A stretch of 64,000 nt of DNA from positions 5,257,513-5,321,512 of the forward strand of contig NC_057762.1 of assembly GCF_010389155.1 (NCBI RefSeq), read 5' to 3'. The translations under genes were made by a program, and so were the position numbers. Positions within the stretch are counted from its first letter, which is position 1; every line of letters starts with the position of its first letter. The notes beneath the pieces are model-generated. The model was not told where the DNA came from. It searched no databases and saw only the letters and a list, made by a program, of their open reading frames with translations. Below, piece by piece: positions 45,311-57,504 of the stretch. The DNA is from Erigeron canadensis (lineage: Eukaryota; Streptophyta; Magnoliopsida; Asterales; Asteraceae).

Positions 45311-46803
45311 CTAAGCTTTGCCATTTTCAGCTTGAAGGAGACCATCGCGGATTTGTGACGCGATATCTTTGACTGCACCAGGTCCATGGGGAAGAAATAC
45401 AGCATTTGACTTTGTTGAAGCCCCTATATCTTTCATAGTATCAAAGTATTGAGTGATCAACACCATGTCCATGACCTCCTTGGCTGATGTTCCTGGCACG
45501 TTTTCAGAAAACGCAAGCACACTGTCCCTAAGACCGTCCACTATAGCTTGGCGTTGTCTGGCGATACCAAGCCCAGATAGGTATTTGGATTCTGCTTCCC
45601 CTTCTGCTCGCTTGATTTGCAGAATCTTTTCAGCTTCTGCCTTTTCATTTGCAGCAACTCTCATTCTAGCAGCTGTTACGATTATTTGTATTATTGAAAA
45701 GAAATAAATTTAAAGGTGTATAAAAAACCATAATACCACAAAGATAGTGTCAAGTTTATAAAAAGCTGATATATAAGAGATTATGACAAAAGCTTGTTAT
45801 ATCCATTTTTTAGCACATATTTTCCTTTGAGGGGTTTTTAAACTGTTTAACCCATTTGACATGGCTACTCTCTGGCCAACAATTTTATTGTTACATATTT
45901 GACCCGTTAACAATAGTAAGCCGGATTAACACATTCTCCTAAAAATGGGAAGAACTAACCACCTCTACTAATGTAACAGAGATAACATTTTATTTACCTG
46001 CATTTATCTCATTCATGGATCTCTTCACATGTTGATCGGGTTCTATATCAACGATCAAAGTCTGTACAATCTCGAAACCATAACCAGACATGGCCTAAAG
46101 CATAATAAGAACAATAAGGTCAAGAGGCATCACACAGTTACAAGACCACAAGTTATGTTTGTATTCTTTAAAGGCGGAAATATAACTAACTATCATAGGA
46201 AACAAAATATTACCTTCTCAAGCTCTTCTTCCACACCTCTAGCTATCTCATTTTTCTGCAGAAAAACATCATCCAATAGCAACTTCGGCACACTAGCCCT
46301 AATCACTAAACACATTAACGAACAATCAGGCTTTCAGAACAGATAAGACAAAAATAAGAAAAGAGCATAAGATATCTGCAACTCACCATCGAAAACATAA
46401 GCTTGAATTTGTTGCTTTGTATTTGAGAGTTTATAAAAAGCATCAGAAGCCTTTTCAGATAAGGCACGGTATTGGACAGACGCGACCATGGTCACAAACA
46501 CATTATCCTAAAACGAAACAATAACAATTGGATCAAGCTTCAAAAAACTAAGCACTAGATAAACATAATATCAAAGTTGTGTCAAGAAAAGGTTTAAAAA
46601 AAAGAGAAAAAGACCTTTGTCTTAGTCTCACAACGAACATCAAGCTGATTGACACGTAACGACAATTTACCAGCCAACCTATACCCCAAGCACCAAGGCA
46701 AACAATGACAACCAGGCTGAAGTACTTTATCAAACTTGCCAAAATGTTCTTTCACGGCTACACTAGACTGTTCCACTTGAACACACCCGAGTGACTGACC
46801 CAT
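45311..46803 (-). CDS. HIR: Hypersensitive-induced reaction (HIR) protein, SPFH/band-7 family
   Basis: Five coding exons join cleanly: 46803-46615, 46507-46387, 46305-46214, 46094-45998 and 45672-45311, giving 286 residues, the normal HIR length. The start [13 protein letters not shown] has Gly2 and Cys7, suiting N-myristoylation and palmitoylation at the plasma membrane. The SPFH/band-7 domain spans about 5-190, followed by an Ala/Glu-rich helical coiled-coil segment ([19 protein letters not shown]). HIR proteins form membrane microdomain oligomers, associate with immune receptors such as RPS2, and promote hypersensitive cell death. An acceptor (TTTTCTAG) 9 bases before the ATG shows a leader intron. 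Which HIR1-HIR4 it matches cannot be told. Confidence 0.97.
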
Positions 46804-46812
46804 GGTTCAAAT

Positions 46813-47400
46813 CTAGAAAAGATATCGTCAGGATCATTAAATAATAAAACGATTGACTTAATTAAGCTACATTATATCACACAAACACACATTGCACGTA
46901 TGAAGCGTCGTAGAGTCGCAACTTCATACAAGATCCGCAACGTAATGCACATAAATATTAAAAACACATATCCTGCCTCTGGGCGTATTTCAAGAGCATT
47001 CGTATAGGCGTAGCTAGAAACAAAATTCACATATTATTTTCTATACATATTTCATTAAAATTTCATAACCTTAAAATTATAAACATAAAAAAAGGGCTAA
47101 TTAATATACCAACCTATCGTTATCATAATATTTGTTGCATCTTCTTTTATACTGAATGAAATAATATATAGGGAATATTGTATCTATAATAACAATAGTA
47201 TAAACAGGAAAATAAAAACCCTAGATATTAAAAATTGAATAATAATAATAATAATGATTCAAGAACGAAACAATATTAATATTAATATATATTTAAAGAA
47301 ATTAAAATTAAGATTTACCTTTGAATAAATCAAAAGGGGGAGTTTGGAGATGAAAGTAGGAAATAATAAGAGGGATTATATTTTTGTGTAGTGTAGACTT
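46813..47400 (-). promoter_or_regulatory. HIR leader exon and 5' UTR intron
   Basis: On the minus strand a donor CAAAG|GTAAATC (47319/47318) and the acceptor TTCTAG at 46813 define a 506-bp intron ahead of the start codon. The leader exon probably runs from about 47400 to 47319. Such introns often raise expression in plants. The transcription start is not fixed. Confidence 0.55.
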
Positions 47401-49547
47401 GCTTTAGTAGGTCTTTCTTTCATATCAAAAAGATAAATACAGTACTCTTTTGTTTTGTTTTTGTTTTTGTTTTGGTTGGAAACTTGGAATCGTTTTCGCG
47501 TGCACCATGACTTCACGTTTTCTATTGAATGACTAAACTAGCCTCTCAAGTCTCGAGTGTTTAGAAACATGTTAATTCTTTTATTTGGAAACGATTAATA
47601 ATCCTTCTAAAAAGAAAATGATCTAAAAAAGAGAGATAATCAACATCACATATCACATTCTTATAGTTTTAGAAGAATTTTTAAAAGGATTTATTATTTT
47701 TCTTCATTATTTATATATTTTTAAGGGTAAAAAATTTGTAATACCAAATAGTTTTTTTTTTCTTCTTCATAATTTAGTCGTGAAAAAATTAGTAATATTA
47801 GTTACTTTTTTTTAACAAGAAATTTTGATCACAATAGCATCGCCAAAAACCAACAACTTGTTTACATTATGATTTGAGTCCAAACTTTTTAAGTTCAAAG
47901 TCTATCCAAATATCAAACTATCGATGTATTTTTAAGTGAAGATTAGTTTGATAATATCAACAAATAGTTTTACTTAATGTAATAATCTACTAATATACTA
48001 AAACAAGATTAAGGCTTTTTCTAACCAACACTTGTCACATTTTTTACATAACACGTATCACTTTTAGTCCAGTTTTTTAAAAAAAATTAATTTAAAAATA
48101 ACCTAATAGTTATCAAATACTAATCTTTAAATTTTATAAATATGTCATATATTTATCTATGTTATTGATGTTGTTATACAATCATAATTGTATTTGTTTC
48201 CATAAAATAGTTGGATAATGTTAACACTAATTATAACTATCGACGTCCTCTATTTTTAATAAAATTTTTGAAAAGTTTCATATAAGACATACGTTTAATT
48301 TAACAAAAATGGTACTCGTGTGTTGCGGCGGCTGTCGAGTGGCGGTGAGATGGTGGGGTGATAGGTCATAGAGTGTGATTGGTCATAGAATGTGATAGCC
48401 ATATGCCTTAACCATCCACCCTCGGATTTAAAAATTCGTCGAAAGTATATCGAATGACATCTCTAATGAAAGAGCATGAAATTTTAAGAATACCCATATA
48501 ATTTTTATAATTTATCGATGTACGGTTTTTAAGATAAAAGATTTTGAATGAATTGGAAGAATAAATGATTTACGAAGGAGATGGAAAAAAAATAATTGGT
48601 TAGATTTAAGGAGAAAAAAATAGTAATATAGTTATTTTAGGTATATATAGACTTGATAAGAAGACATTTTAGAAAAGTAAATGTTGAAACTTAAAATTTA
48701 GACATGGACTTTTTGCTTTATAATATAGTTATAGATAATGTTTTTGACATTATATTTTATGGATTTTCATCTAATGTATATTTCTTTTTGTTATTTATCT
48801 ATAAATTTATTTCTAAATATGTTGATGATTTTTATAAAATTTGGATTAAAAAGAATGGCATAAACTCACAACATATCCATATTCGTAATATTGGTAGATA
48901 AGTAAATTATAATATTTATTATAATTCGTAATATTTGTTTTCTTATAGCTATCAAAGAGGGTTATCTAAATCTTGGGAAACATATTTATATCTTTTATTA
49001 TTTTTTTATTATACTTAAATACAGTTGCTCTAATAACTTATCAACCAATCATAACTCTCGATTTTCAAAATTGACTTTTGTTTTCAATTTTGATTTTAAT
49101 TTACATTTTTTTGTTTTTCATCACAAATTTACACATTTAACCGAATAGTTTTAATATAATAAATAAATATAAATAATAATAATAGCTAATATATATCCGA
49201 TAGAATAATAACTAATATTTATCTAATAAAAATCAAACAGAATAATAACTAATATATATCCAATAATATGTTCTATCATATAGATATATCTTTCATGTAA
49301 AGATAAAATATTATTTCCAATATATGTATTCAATGTTATAGAAGTATACTAAATTTTAGACTCGTATAAATATACGGGAGTATATAAAAGTTCTTAAGGT
49401 AAATAAAACTTAAATAAGTTCATGAAAAAAAAAATATAGATACATGAATGAATGTAAAATATCTAACGGATAATAAATGAGGATAATATAATTAAAATGG
49501 CTCAAGATGTACCTAACCTAAAAAGTTTTTGAACTTTTCTTTCCAAA
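47401..49547. other. Upstream of HIR, then AT-rich repeat DNA
   Basis: No gene is supported. At 47995-48115 and 49010-49120 there are stretches similar to the starts of the Helitrons at 38261 and 49548 (for example CAACCAATCATAACTCTCGATTTTC), so older, decayed copies of that family are present. Confidence 0.45.
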
Positions 49548-50651
49548 TCTTAATATATACTATAAGACAGTTGAACTAATGACTTATTAACCAATCACAT
49601 TGCTCGATTTCATCAAATTGACTTTTGATGATGTCATCATTTAGATAAACTACAAATAAAAAATCCTAATAATCATTATCCAAATATATTATTTTATTAT
49701 TATTTATATTAATATGTAAAAAAAGTCTCATTAATTTACACATTTTTGTTTTCATCAATTATTTACATTTTTTAGCCCTGAATACTTAATTTATATTTAT
49801 TTTTAACCATCAACTTGAGAATTTTTTTTAAAACTTACAATCATTTAATTAAATAAAATGTTTTTCAACATATGAAATATTTTCTACAAAAAATTATTTC
49901 AAAAACCTAATAACTTATTAACAAATATTAGATTAGATTTTTATAATAATAAATATTAATATTTAGTTTATTATTTGATATAAATACAATGTGAGCTCTA
50001 TATACATATCCCAAACACGATTTACAACAACGGGTTACTTAAATCCTAAATCCAAATCAATATAAACTCCATTCAAGATTCATTCTATCCCTCAATCAAA
50101 AAGGTGCATAATTTTCTCCTTTTTTATATATTAGTTTTGCATATTAATCTTTAAAGTTATAGTTGTCATTCAAATCAAGAATCCTAATTGTTATCAAATA
50201 ATATAAAAACAATCCTAATTGTTATCATATTATCATAGAATAAGTGATTGAAAATAAACCTATGCGTGTTATAGACGCGCAACATGATTAAATACATATA
50301 CGTGAATGTCAAGTACAGGATCACAAATATGTTTATATCTTTTATTCTTAATTATCTTTCATAATAATATCACATTATGAGTACAACTGGTTTCAAAATA
50401 TTCTATAATGGAGAATTTATTATACATAGCATGTGGCTTGTGTAATGACTACGACAAATAATTCCATGAATATGTCGAGGCTAATAATGACAGTGACAAA
50501 CATATGATTATTGTACTACCACTTGCAAAATATAACACTTAGAACCGTATTTTTCAAAATTATAAGCTTTTATGACTTAAATGTATGAACATCTAATATT
50601 GATAATATCGTAAACCTCGTGTCCAGTGTTGGACACGGGTCTAAAATCTAG
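49548..50651 (+). mobile_element. Non-autonomous Helitron, 1104 bp
   Basis: It starts TCTTAATATATACTATAAG after A. It ends with the perfect hairpin CGTGTCCA...TGGACACG, eight bases TCTAAAAT-like, and CTAG before T. It is of the same family as 38261-39024. No Rep/helicase ORF is seen. Confidence 0.75.
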
Positions 50652-50977
50652 TAAAATCTATATACATAAAGCTACAATTTTCGGCTCAATTGCAACTTAA
50701 CATAAACAGAATTGAAGAGAGGAAACTTTTAATATAACTATATTTAACGCTTAACGAATTTTTTTCAAGTACAACAAACAAAAACAATAAAATAAAGTTG
50801 TTCCTATTGCATGTCATGAATGTATAAACCCATTAAAGTCAATTCCCTACGAACATGACTATAAAATTAACTGATATTCATAGATCCTTTTAAATTTATT
50901 TTTACATACATTTTTTACATTAAAATTTTTATATTTAATACTATATCTTATCCTTAAAAATTTTATAAACAATCCGT

Positions 50978-51571
50978 GTACAATATAAACTCTATTCAAG
51001 ATTCATACTTTATCTCACTCGAAAGGGTACAAAATTTTCTTCTTTTTTATATATTAGTTTTGCGTATTAATGTTTAAAGTTATAATTATCACTCAAATCA
51101 AGAATCCTAATTGTTATCAGAAAATATAAAACAATCCTAATTTTTATCTAATTATCAAGGGACAGGTGATTAAAATAAACCTATTCGTGTAATGGGTCCG
51201 CATCATGATCAAAGACTTTATTTGAATGTCAAGTACATATAACAAGTATGTTTATATATTAGTTCTTAGTTATCTTTCATAATAATATAACCATTATAAG
51301 TATAACTGGTTTAAAAAATATATATATATAATGGATGAAGTATTGTAGCATGTTCCTTGTGGAATGACTACGACAAACAATATCTTCAATATGTCTCAGC
51401 TAATAATTATAGTGACGAACACGTGGTTATCGTCCTACAACTTGCAAAGTATAACACTTGGAGCCGTATATATTCAAAATTATAAGCTTTTATGACTTAA
51501 ATGTATGAATATCTAATATTGATAATATCGTAAGCCTCGTGTCCAGTGTTGAACACGGGTCTAAAATCTAG
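50978..51571 (+). mobile_element. Second copy of the Helitron 3' half in tandem
   Basis: Bases 50978-51571 are similar to 50060-50651 and end with the same hairpin and CTAG before T at 51572, so two Helitron 3' termini follow each other 920 bp apart. Landmarks include CTCTATTCAAGATTCAT and GAATATCTAATATTGATAATATCG. Confidence 0.7.
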
Positions 51572-51578
51572 TTCTATA

Positions 51579-51881
51579 TCTATTCTATTACTGTAATCTT
51601 AAAAACATGGTTATAAACGAGACATGCATGAAAATTATCCAACTTTTTATTTATTACATTAATCTAATAATATAGCATTATTATATTTATTTACTTGGTG
51701 CTTCTTTGAGCAACAAACACCAAAATATATATTGCCCACTAATAGGAAATGAAGAGGTAACATAATTATAATATAAACTTTTTATTATATGTAACACTAT
51801 AAACTAAATCAAATTAAAAAGAATAATACTCACGATTACACAATATAAATCATCCGTACATCGTACGGGTATTAAAACTAA
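51579..51881 (+). mobile_element. Candidate small Helitron, 303 bp
   Basis: It starts TCTATTCTATTACTG after A and ends with the hairpin CCGTACATCGTACGG, a short spacer and CTAA before T. The terminal hairpin matches that at 29472. Confidence 0.5.
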
Positions 51882-52072
51882 TATATCCATATAATATATA
51901 AATTCTTTTCTTTTACATTATTATGTCTCGTATACATAGAACAAACATGTATATAGATATTCTTTTAAATGTTTTATGCCTATAAGGTGGATAAAACAAT
52001 GTGAGTCAATGAACATACGGCCAGAGAAAGACAAGAGTAAAAGAGTCGTATTTGGAAACGCATCAAGGGGTT

Positions 52073-52122
<50 letters not shown>

Positions 52123-53062
52123 ACGAATCATGCTTAGAATATTGACTATAAAAAAAAACTTTATCTAATTCATATATAAGAAATTATAGGCAAAATGCAT
52201 AGATGTTTTTAGAAAAAGAAAATCTCTACGTTTATTTTTTTCAGGGCACCAATTTTTTTAATAGGTTTTATTATACTAAAAGAACTTCATAAATCATCGG
52301 TTAACTATCATGATATATATTTTTCCTTTTGGTTTGCAAATATTGTTTGACCAAATTATCTGTTTTAAAACGTCATCATGTCTTAATTCTTCTGCTAAAT
52401 TACACGTATGTCTGAGATGAAAATTCTAGACACTCGAAACCTTCTCAATAATCCATCCTATAGATTTTTAAAAGAGTTTTTCCGTAATTAAGGATTACCA
52501 AGTATGACGATTCATTTTCTTACCCTGATGTAGCACGATAATTGGGTCTTTCTTTTGCTTGTAATCTACAACATGAAATATGATATGGTTACCGTTTATA
52601 GACTCGATGGTGACCGTTGGGACTAGTATTTTGGGTTGAAGCTTAACACAAAAAAGAAAAAATCAAAGAGAAATTTGGCGCTGAGGGTAGGGTCTGATAG
52701 TTAACTTCGTCTACTACTGATTATCACATTGAGCGATTACCATACCATTAATATCTAACTTTTCTTATCTACGAGAGTCTTTTGCTAGTAACCATTCTAT
52801 TAATTTCCAATGAAGGGTTGATTTCAATCAAATATTAACGCGTCAACGTTGATTATTTTACTTTGACTTCAATCCAAAAGTTATGGTTAAATTTTCGTTA
52901 AATAAAATTGGTACTCTAATTCCAAAATAAGTTGGCTTAAACCAACCATTTTAAGTTCGGTCATTAAGATAATCATGGTTTAACTTTTGACCAACTAAAT
53001 CACTAAGTCTGAAACGCATGTGACAATTAATTTGTATGATTGTATCACAATTTAGTTTAAAA
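51882..53062. other. AT-rich intergenic DNA with an (AT)n tract
   Basis: An (AT) microsatellite occupies 52079-52114. No gene recognised. Confidence 0.5.
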
Positions 53063-53515
53063 CTAGTATTATCACCCGCCCGTTGCGTCAAAATATCATT
53101 TTTGTTTGTATATATATTATACCGTTTCATATCCTTTGTGCATGATGTGTGAAAACCTATGCAAAAATTACTTAAAAAATGCTAACGTATAAAAGTTGTT
53201 TAATAGAAACTTGAGAGCCAAAAACTTTGGTGTCAAAAAAATAGAAGTTAAATTTTTGATAGGATGTAAAAGTGAATAGATAAAAACTTTAAAAGGGTTA
53301 AAAAAAGACACTCAAAAGATGAAGACAAAAGTAAAAACATAAAAACTTGAGAGGGTAAAACGAAAATCCAAGATTACTAGGGGTTAAAAGCTAAAACATA
53401 AACATTTTAAGGGGTAAAAGTAAAAAAAAAAATAGTAAAAGTAAGTAAGTGTTGTACTTTTTGCTAATGAACTTGTACAATGCATATTGCTTTTGAGTAT
53501 ATATATATAACTAGG
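53063..53515 (-). mobile_element. Two Helitron-like 3' ends, minus orientation
   Basis: On the minus strand one end reads AACGGGCGGGTGATAATACTAG (reported as two parts: AACGGGCGGGTGATAA, TACTAG) finishing at 53063, and a second reads GGACGCCCGAGCTACCTAG finishing near 53512. Each is followed by T. The 5' boundaries are unclear. Confidence 0.4.
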
Positions 53516-54668
53516 TAGCTCGGGCGTCCGATGGGCAGCATTGGCTTTTAGAAGCGTGTTTATTTTTATTTTTTTTAAAAACAAGTTGTCACATATAAAA
53601 TACTATTCATTTGTAAATAACTTTACAAAAAAAACTCAAAAGTCAAGAGAGAACAAAAAAATTACAACAAAAAAAATCGAATAACATATATATAAAACAA
53701 AATTTTACAATAAATAGCTAAAGTTTTTTTAAAAAACATTATAGAAAACCAAAAAATTTTAAAACTACAAATGAGATATTAAATAAAACATAATGTTGTA
53801 AAAAAATGCTACAAAAATTATGATATTACAAAGTATAAATTTTTTTTTTTTACAAAATACAAAGCCAAAAAGCAATAAATTAAACAAAAGTGTAAAAAAA
53901 AAACCCTAAATGCATAAAGAAAAATGTTTAAAAAAAACAACTCATATGTCATTTTTATAAAGTATAAAATTTAAGGTGAAAAATTTACAAAAATTTATAT
54001 AAAAACGAAAAAGTTACAAACATATGTCATTTCATGAAATACAAACTTTAAAGGTCTATAAAGGAAAAAGAAAAAAATTAAATAAGGGGTTGAAGTAAAC
54101 AACCCTCAAAATTCCAGGGGCTTTATATCTCAAAAAGCAAGAAGAGAAAAAATATAAAGTGGGTGCAGCAAAGATTTGAACCAAGGACCTTTTGAATCAA
54201 GGGGAAGGGAAGGATCATAGTAACCAGATTCACTAAAGACCCCGCGAATTTCATTTTTGGTTCGGCGATCCAATTCGTGATATGATTCGTGTACCGATTC
54301 ACAAACCAAAAACAAAAAACACCGAATTGGTAGAGGGTGATGAATTAGGTTCGGTTAATTGTGTTTTAGGTCAAAAAGTTTTGGATTAACTAGTAGTTGA
54401 ACTTTGCAATTATCAAAATAAATACATTAAATGTAAATCCAAAGAAATGATTAATTATTAAAACAAAAGGTTGAGTAGTTTTTAAGTATTTGTTTTATTT
54501 TATGTAGTTGATTTTAAAATTTTAAGTTTAAGAACTTTTGAAGTATTGAAAATGTTTGAACTTTGGAGTATTAAAATATCTGAATATACTAATGTATTTT
54601 TAAATTCGGGTTCACCGAACCGGAATAAACTAAAACGAATCGAAATGAGTCTACCCCTCCTAACTAAA
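53516..54668. other. A-rich intergenic DNA
   Basis: Poly-A-rich blocks dominate 53570-54110. A tRNA B-box-like GGTTCAAATC is present on the minus strand near 54180, but no A box or body could be defined. Confidence 0.45.
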
Positions 54669-56500
54669 TGTAACACCCCAATAATTTTAAGGTAATAAAT
54701 CAACCATTTTTATATTTTTGACATTAAAATAAGTTCCTAGTATTTTATTTTTGAATATGGGGTTAATTTAGTTGGAACCTTAGCGGATAGCGGATATTAT
54801 ACCCATTAAAAATTTAAAAGGGGGTCGTGGCATATGTATGAGCTGCCAGTCACATTCCCACCTTATTTCCTATACTCAACTTCTTCCATTACATTCTTCA
54901 TCTTTCTTAATTATCCAATCCAACTTTAATCCATGCAATTGAGACTTCTAATATCAAATTAAAGATTCATCTATCAAGCATAATAATAATCATTCTCTTG
55001 AAGTTAAGAAATTAAAAGTTAGGGTTTGAGTTGGAGTGGTGGTGGTGGCCGAAAATCCAAGAGGAAAAAGAGGGGAAGAGAAATTTATGACCTAAAGTCT
55101 TAAATTAAGTTCTTGAATCCTTTGAGGTATTGATTCTTAACCTAATTTCTTCTCCTTTCTAAGAATTAGGGTTCTTGAAAGGTGGAATTTAGGGGATTTT
55201 GCTAGTAATGGGTTTTTATATGATATTTCCCATATTATGAGTTAGTTATTGAGTTGCTTATTGAAATTTATAATAATGAGAATAATGGAGGTGAAATTCC
55301 AACTATGACAATGGTGATTTTGCTAGTTAAGTGAAGTAATGTTGATAATGATGATGATTTCTTGAATTAATATGAGAATTTTTGTAAGTAAGCAACTCAA
55401 TGACTTGATGGGGTGATTAGAGGTTAGGAATGCTAGTGAATGGCTAGTTTGGCTATGTTGAAATAGCTAGGAATGTGAATATCGCCTTATATGCATATTA
55501 TGATATCTTGATAGGTTGAAATCTTGATTTGTTGCTATTGCGGTTATCTTGATTTGTTTGTTGTGTTGCGAAAAAGGTGATTATACTTTCATATCTTTGT
55601 ACATTCGTCGGGTCAATTACCATACGATGGTGAGCAGTTTCCATGTGTGGTGATTGATTTGGCGTTAAGCCTAAGTAGTGGCTTTCTTTGATTACAGGCC
55701 TAATTGGTGGTCATAGCTCATGTGGAGCATTGTTTTGTGATTGTAATCATTTGCTTATATGGATCCATGTAATGCGTTGACACAAATGTGAGTATTATAG
55801 ATATGACACGACGGTGTCATAGTCTATATGCGACAGTCCTTTGTGTATTGCCCTCCTTCGTTTATATGATTATATGCAAGCATATTCACTAAGCATTCGC
55901 TTACCTTCCTGTTGTTCACCATTTTATAGGTAGTTCCGGAAGAAGGAACTAAGTTTGGTTGATTTGAAGCGTTGATTTAGAGTTGCTAGTTGATTTTGAA
56001 GGTATTTGGCCATTCACGGAAGAATGGTATTCCAGTGATTAGAGACTTCGATATCCCTCCAAGATATGGCTCTTGGTACATGTTTAGATTTTTGATGGTC
56101 ATGCTTTTGGTACATTTCTGTAAATGATCAGGTGTAGGTCTTTTGGTTTAGCAAAGTTTGTATTTTGGTTTAAAAAGTGTCAAATTGGGTAAACGACCCA
56201 TATGGTTGTGCACATGAACGTTAAGTCAAACGGATGTTGTAACCATGGTTGGAAATGTGTCAATACTAGATGATATCTTAGAAATGATGATTTTGAAGTT
56301 TGGTTTTGAGGGTGGAATGGGTATCCTCAGATCAGAATTGTGTTTTGCTCCCACTGCGGCGCAGTGGGTATATACTGTAAAAAAAAAATCTTGTTTTTTT
56401 TTATTTATCGAATTGCGATCCCGAAGCATGAACCCGAACCGGAACGATTCGCAAATCAGGTGACTATGGGAAGGATGCTTACCACTCAATCTATCTAAAG
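54669..56500 (+). mobile_element. LTR remnant of a gypsy-type element (TGTAACACCCC start)
   Basis: It begins TGTAACACCCCAATAATT at 54669. From its general character, including a CTTACCTTCCTGTTGTTCACC segment and a TTTTATAGGTAGTTCCGGAAG segment near 55900-55940, it resembles LTRs of Asteraceae gypsy elements as I recall them. No ORF or internal region follows. The right boundary is not fixed: a CA end with a CTAAA target copy was not found. Confidence 0.5.
56350..56368. repeat. Perfect 19-bp palindrome
   Basis: CCCACTGCG-G-CGCAGTGGG has 9-bp arms around one base and is followed by a short A-run. It lies near the presumed end of the LTR remnant. Confidence 0.8.
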
Positions 56501-56769
56501 TTTTATTTTATTTTTCTGTTCATTAAATATATATGGTATGTGTTGATTGGTGGCACAAAAAGACAAAAAAACATTATTCACATCCTATTCTCTTATTAGG
56601 GAAAATAATGATCAAATTTTTATTATTTTGAATAAATAAAAAAACTTTTGACAATGTTATATCAACTCAGATGTTTAAAAGTAATAACGGAATAAAATGT
56701 CATATAAAAAAAAATTACAAACAAAATAAATTGGACCATTTGACCTAAAACAATCTAAGAGACATGACA

Positions 56770-57504
56770 TCCCATGTTTCACAACCTTTTTTAAAACCTT
56801 ATGTCACCTCAACTTCATCACTCACTTACCACTCACTCACCATTCATCCAAATTTTTGTTGGCATCCGGTCATTCACTTCACCACTCACTTCAATTTTCA
56901 TTTTATTTAAACATTAAAACTTCATTAAATTAAAACATTACGTAATATATAAATAAAAAACATGCATAATAATTAAAAAACACATAATACTAAAACATTA
57001 CATAATAAAGAAAACTAAAACACACATAATGATATTAAAATACATAAATACTAAAACTTGGAATATTCCGAGTCCACAGTACTGTCGTCGTCGTTTCGAT
57101 GAATGTATCAGTATGGTTCAGGAGACCCGACAACGTCTCCCGGTGGAGGAGATACGTACTCCTCCCCTGGGTTAGTACGGTAATCTACATAGCGAACACC
57201 ACTGACATTGCCTTGCCAGAACAACCTGTGGTATAGCGTGGCTGTCAATGTCGAGGAGGCGCTGGTAAGCTGGAAAATAAGTCGATTCAGCCAATCGATC
57301 TTCCCGTCAAAGATATACCACATACTCATTTTCTGCGGCGCTACGAACCTCGTTGGGAGCTTCAATTCGGTTGATTTCGGCTTGGTAAGCCGCCTTGTTG
57401 TCAGCTACACTCTGAATGACGTTGTTTACTTCAGAACGGTGTATGGAATTGTTATTTAGGTGGACTTGCATTGCCATTTTACAATCCCAAAGGTTCACAT
57501 CCAT
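56770..57504 (-). pseudogene. Repeat-borne degenerate ORF, unknown family
   Basis: On the minus strand from 57504 a frame starts MDVNLWDCKMAMQVHLNNN, and a second overlapping frame (57365-57108) ends YVSPPPGDVVGSPEPY. After further frame changes a tail RNDDDSTVDSEYSKF is readable near 57087-57048. It reads like one small acidic-tailed protein broken by frame shifts. Its leader and 3' flank (AAACATTACATAAT-rich) look like a transposon-borne gene. I cannot name the family. Confidence 0.4.

Noticed and set aside
54130..54315. Possible SINE or tRNA on the minus strand (GGTTCAAATC B box)
   Set aside because: No A box at the right distance, no cloverleaf and no target duplication.
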